Positions 61,001 through 64,000 of a stretch of 64,000 bases of DNA are shown piece by piece. The DNA is from Wurfbainia villosa (Eukaryota > Streptophyta > Magnoliopsida > Zingiberales > Zingiberaceae). Made by a program: the position numbers and the translations under genes. The first letter of the stretch is position 1; the number at the start of each line of letters is the position of its first letter. The stretch is taken from positions 1 to 64,000 of the forward strand of contig JAKLTH010000227.1 of NCBI GenBank assembly GCA_025175895.1, written 5' to 3'. The notes under the pieces are model-generated. The model was not told the DNA's origin, did not search any database, and saw only the letters and a list, made by a program, of their open reading frames with translations.

Positions 61001-63412
61001 TTACACTGACATGATGCATTTTGCCCTCTAGACAGGTTCAGGAAAAACATTGGCCTATCTTTTAGCAGTATTTGCAGCTGTAGATTTCACTAGGTCCTCT
61101 GTTCAAGCACTTATAGTTGTGCCTTCTAGAGAACTTGGAATTCAAGTAAGTGTTGTCAGTAAAAAATGACAACATCAAAATAATCAAATTTCTGAATCCT
61201 TTGTCTCATATTTAATGCAAAGGTTACAAAAGTCATTAGGATGCTCATTGCAAAGCCAGTTGGATTTGAGATGATACATACATGTACTGTCATGGCTTTG
61301 TTGGATGGTGGGATGCTGAAAAGGCATAAGAGCTGGTTAAAGGTAAAATCCCAGGTCTTAATTTATTAAACATTGCTAACATTGTGGCAGTAATTCTTTT
61401 GATCTAACTAAGGGTTTATGAAGTTAACTAAATGGATTCCAAAGCACTACTCTATAGAAAATGTCACTAGATCTGAGTTGATAGATATGTTGTCCTCCAT
61501 TTTCTTTGATTAAAGAATGTTCATTCCGGGAGATTCCTCCTTTAAAAGAAGAGGAAGTCTAACTTAAACCCTTTAAAAGTGATCTGACCAAAAATAGATA
61601 AAATCAGTTAAGAAAAATGGATCGAATGCCTTGAAGTTTATAAACAGATTCAAGTCTATAAACAGTAAGCCATGTACAGAGAATAATTTGGTTGTAGTTT
61701 ACATTCTATCCTTTTTCACCACATTCAATTTATCTCATCAAAGAAGCATATTTGTCATGTGCGTAAAAATGAGTGCTTCATCTCTTGTATGTATTTTCTC
61801 TTTTGTTACATGTAATGTTAAAATTCATCTGCTATTCGTATCTTATCTTTTACAGGCTGAACCTCCTCAAATAGTTGTGGCCAGTGTAGGAAGTTTGTGT
61901 CAAATGATTGAGAAGAACATTCTTAAACTTGAAGCAATGAGAATTTTGGTTATTGACGAGGTATTTCAAATATCTTCTTACTCTTTCTTGTAAATAATTA
62001 ATTAATCCAAATAGAACTCATCTTTTTTGTTGTTGGGTGTTTGTGGCTCAGAAACTCAAACAAAATAGAACTAAAAAGTGAAAAAAAAAAAAAATAGCTA
62101 GAGCAACATAACTAGAAATCAAGTGAATATGACTTAAAAGGTAAGATAAGATAACTTGATCCGAAAATGGTATATATTTGGAAACTAATTTGTTTGCATC
62201 ATCCAGCAATCACTTGATTGAGCATGCTGATTAGTAAGATGATCTTTTACAATGACAGAGATAAGTATAAAAAATCAATTAAGAGAGATCATTGGAGGAG
62301 AATTAAATTCCTCTTTGAAATTAATAGAATTTGTATGGTGTCAAATCTCCAATCTCGTCTTCAGTAAACCAAGCACCATTTGTTCATCTTTGTTCAATGA
62401 AAGCCTTTCGCCACTTAACTCCAGCTCATTATGATGCTTCGGAGCATGTTCAGTTATTTAAATGTTTATATCAATAGATACAAATTATTATTTCAGCATG
62501 ATCTATGAATGAACCATGATTCTGAAAACTCATCTGCATCAAACCCCAAATATTGCTTGAGGATTTGTTGAACTGCCTGTTTCTTTCTGATGTCTCCATG
62601 TGAGGTATGCTTTATATTGTTCACACTCTATGTTTCTAATTGCCTTTAACTAGCTGCTTAAACCTTATTTGCATAATACATTTGCAAAATTATCATCTAT
62701 TGTTGTACGGTTGATTTTCATTAATTCCTTTTTGACATCATTTTGACGCACAGTGTACCTTTGCAGGTTGATTTTATGTTCCATTCATCTAAACAAGTGT
62801 ACCCTCTTAGAAAGCTCTTGGGATCGTATTCAACAATTGATACTCGCCAGACTGTGCTTGCTAGTGCATCTATTCCTCAGCACAATCGGTTTCTTCACGA
62901 TTGTGTCCAGCAAAAGTGGACCAAGGTTCTCCATTTTCTGACTTTTTATTAACGTTAAATCTTATCCATTTCATAAAAAGCCTTAAATTTCATCTACTAT
63001 CTATAATTAATCTTTATTATTTCAGAATGATGTGGTTCACATCCACGTGAACCCTGTGGAGCCCATGCCCTCGCAACTTCATCACAAATTTGTGGTATGA
63101 CATTTTGTTAAATTAACAAAAGTTCAAATGTTACTCCCTACTTTTCTAAAGATTGTCTCCGTCTGTATCACCTTATGGGTGATGGACCATGAAAATTCCA
63201 AATACTCAGGCAGATCATATTAATATAATTAAAAAATGTTTCGATATGATTAACCATTCTTCTATGTTAGCCAAACTAATGTAATTTTATTTCTTTATGT
63301 TCCAATCATTACTTTACTGCAGATTTGCAAGAAGAAAGAAAGACTATCTATTTTACACTACTTGCTTAAGTGCGATGCACCAAAGTCGGGTATAATTTTT
63401 GTCAGCGAACAG
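58093..63412 (+). CDS. RH58: DEAD-box RNA helicase, chloroplast RH58 type, 3' end beyond the window
   Basis: ATP-dependent RNA helicase, probably in plastids. Eight exons are visible: 58093-58385, 59228-59321, 61032-61145, 61223-61342, 61856-61960, 62767-62925, 63026-63094 and 63323-63412. All join in frame with GT-AG borders. The first exon starts MASTCGVASAAW and is Ser/Arg-rich, fitting a transit peptide. Then come the Q-motif region (IGYTQPTNVQ), motif I (AQTGSGKT), motif Ia (VVPSRELGIQ), motif II as DEVD (VIDEVDFMF, across a junction), motif III as SAS (LASASIP), and the start of the second RecA domain (KSGIIFVSEQ). DEVD in place of DEAD is a mild variant. The C-terminal exons fall outside the window; 63413-64000 is intron as far as can be read. 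Confidence 0.92.
60625..60830 (-). mobile_element. Possible tRNA-derived SINE in an RH58 intron
   Basis: On the minus strand it starts GCCCCTGGGCTATGGTGCAA, with an A-box-like stretch and GGGTCGATCCCT as a B-box-like word, which recurs further on. No clear target duplication was found, so ends and class are uncertain. Confidence 0.45.
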
Positions 63413-64000
63413 GTTTGCATTTCTGTTTGTATTTTTTTATCAACGACTACTAGACATTTTTTGTTAAACAAATCTTCTACCAAAAAGATTGATTCATGTT
63501 AATTTTTAGCAAAAAGGTTGATGTGCCTGCTATCTTCCATCCCTGCGTATCTATAGTATCTGGAAACATTCTCGGTATATGTAGATGCGGGTCGCATCTT
63601 AGCTGTTTGCACGGTAATTTAGGGTAAATTATTTGTACAGTTCACTCAGTGGCATTTCATGTACTGAGTGAGGGAAGGAAGGGAAGGGGAGGGAAGGATA
63701 ACTTTTGTCCTTGTGAAAAACAAGATTTTACACTCCAATTTAGAGTCTGAGTTTTACCCTCCCTTCCCCTCCCATTGATGAATCTCCCTTCACCCCATCC
63801 AAACTTTATTCCATCAAATTGCTTATCTAATCAAAGTAAAACATACGTACACACCTGTAGGTCAATGTTACTTCCTTATTTTCCCACACTGTCACATGCA
63901 TATGCTGGACTAAAGTGGAGATATTTTTAAAAAATATATGGACTACCAGTACTATAGGTGCATATAATTTACTCTATGTAAGAAAGGTTCCTGCAACTCC

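Overview
The window is nuclear DNA from a flowering plant, most likely a monocot. The evidence is spliced genes with GT-AG introns, AT-rich intergenic DNA, very GC-rich exons in one receptor kinase, a MIR529 hairpin with grass-type mature sequences, Au-type SINEs, and nested plant LTR retrotransposons. The species cannot be named from the sequence alone.

Layout: (1) 1-4.5 kb is intergenic, with a MIR529 precursor on the minus strand (1787-1878) behind a TATAAAAG box, and a block rich in degenerate GATCGAATT-type words (about 2.56-3.25 kb). (2) 4.5-21.6 kb, minus: a 22-exon importin-beta family gene of the SAD2/importin-7/8 type. One exon carries several small indels, one intron appears to be GC-AG, and another intron holds an Au SINE. 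(3) 22.7-27.8 kb, minus: a two-exon ALP1-like gene, a domesticated Harbinger transposase lacking the expected third catalytic acid; its 3.9-kb intron holds two more Au SINEs. (4) 28.2-29.5 kb: two related AT-rich elements with long terminal inverted repeats. (5) 31.0-33.5 kb, plus: a five-exon PP2C phosphatase with an N-terminal MGSC acylation motif. (6) 34.9-38.1 kb, minus: an LRR receptor-like kinase whose HRD motif is changed to HYN. (7) 41.3-43.7 kb, minus: a decayed copy of the double-kinase receptor-like kinase S.2. (8) 43.8-57.8 kb: a Ty3/gypsy element of Tat type, lying on the minus strand, with a perfect 5-bp target duplication. It has lost protease and most of reverse transcriptase, and carries a degraded intron-containing ORF in antisense and a 52-bp tandem array. 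A 5.3-kb gag-only copia-type element, also with its target duplication, is inserted in that array. (9) 58.1 kb to the window end, plus: the first eight exons of a DEAD-box helicase of the RH58 chloroplast type, cut by the window end.

The host genes show no common pathway. The clearest larger story is how transposons shaped the region. Removing the gypsy element leaves the RLK S.2 relic and the RH58 gene head to head only about 420-440 bp apart, so the insertion appears to have split a short divergent promoter region.
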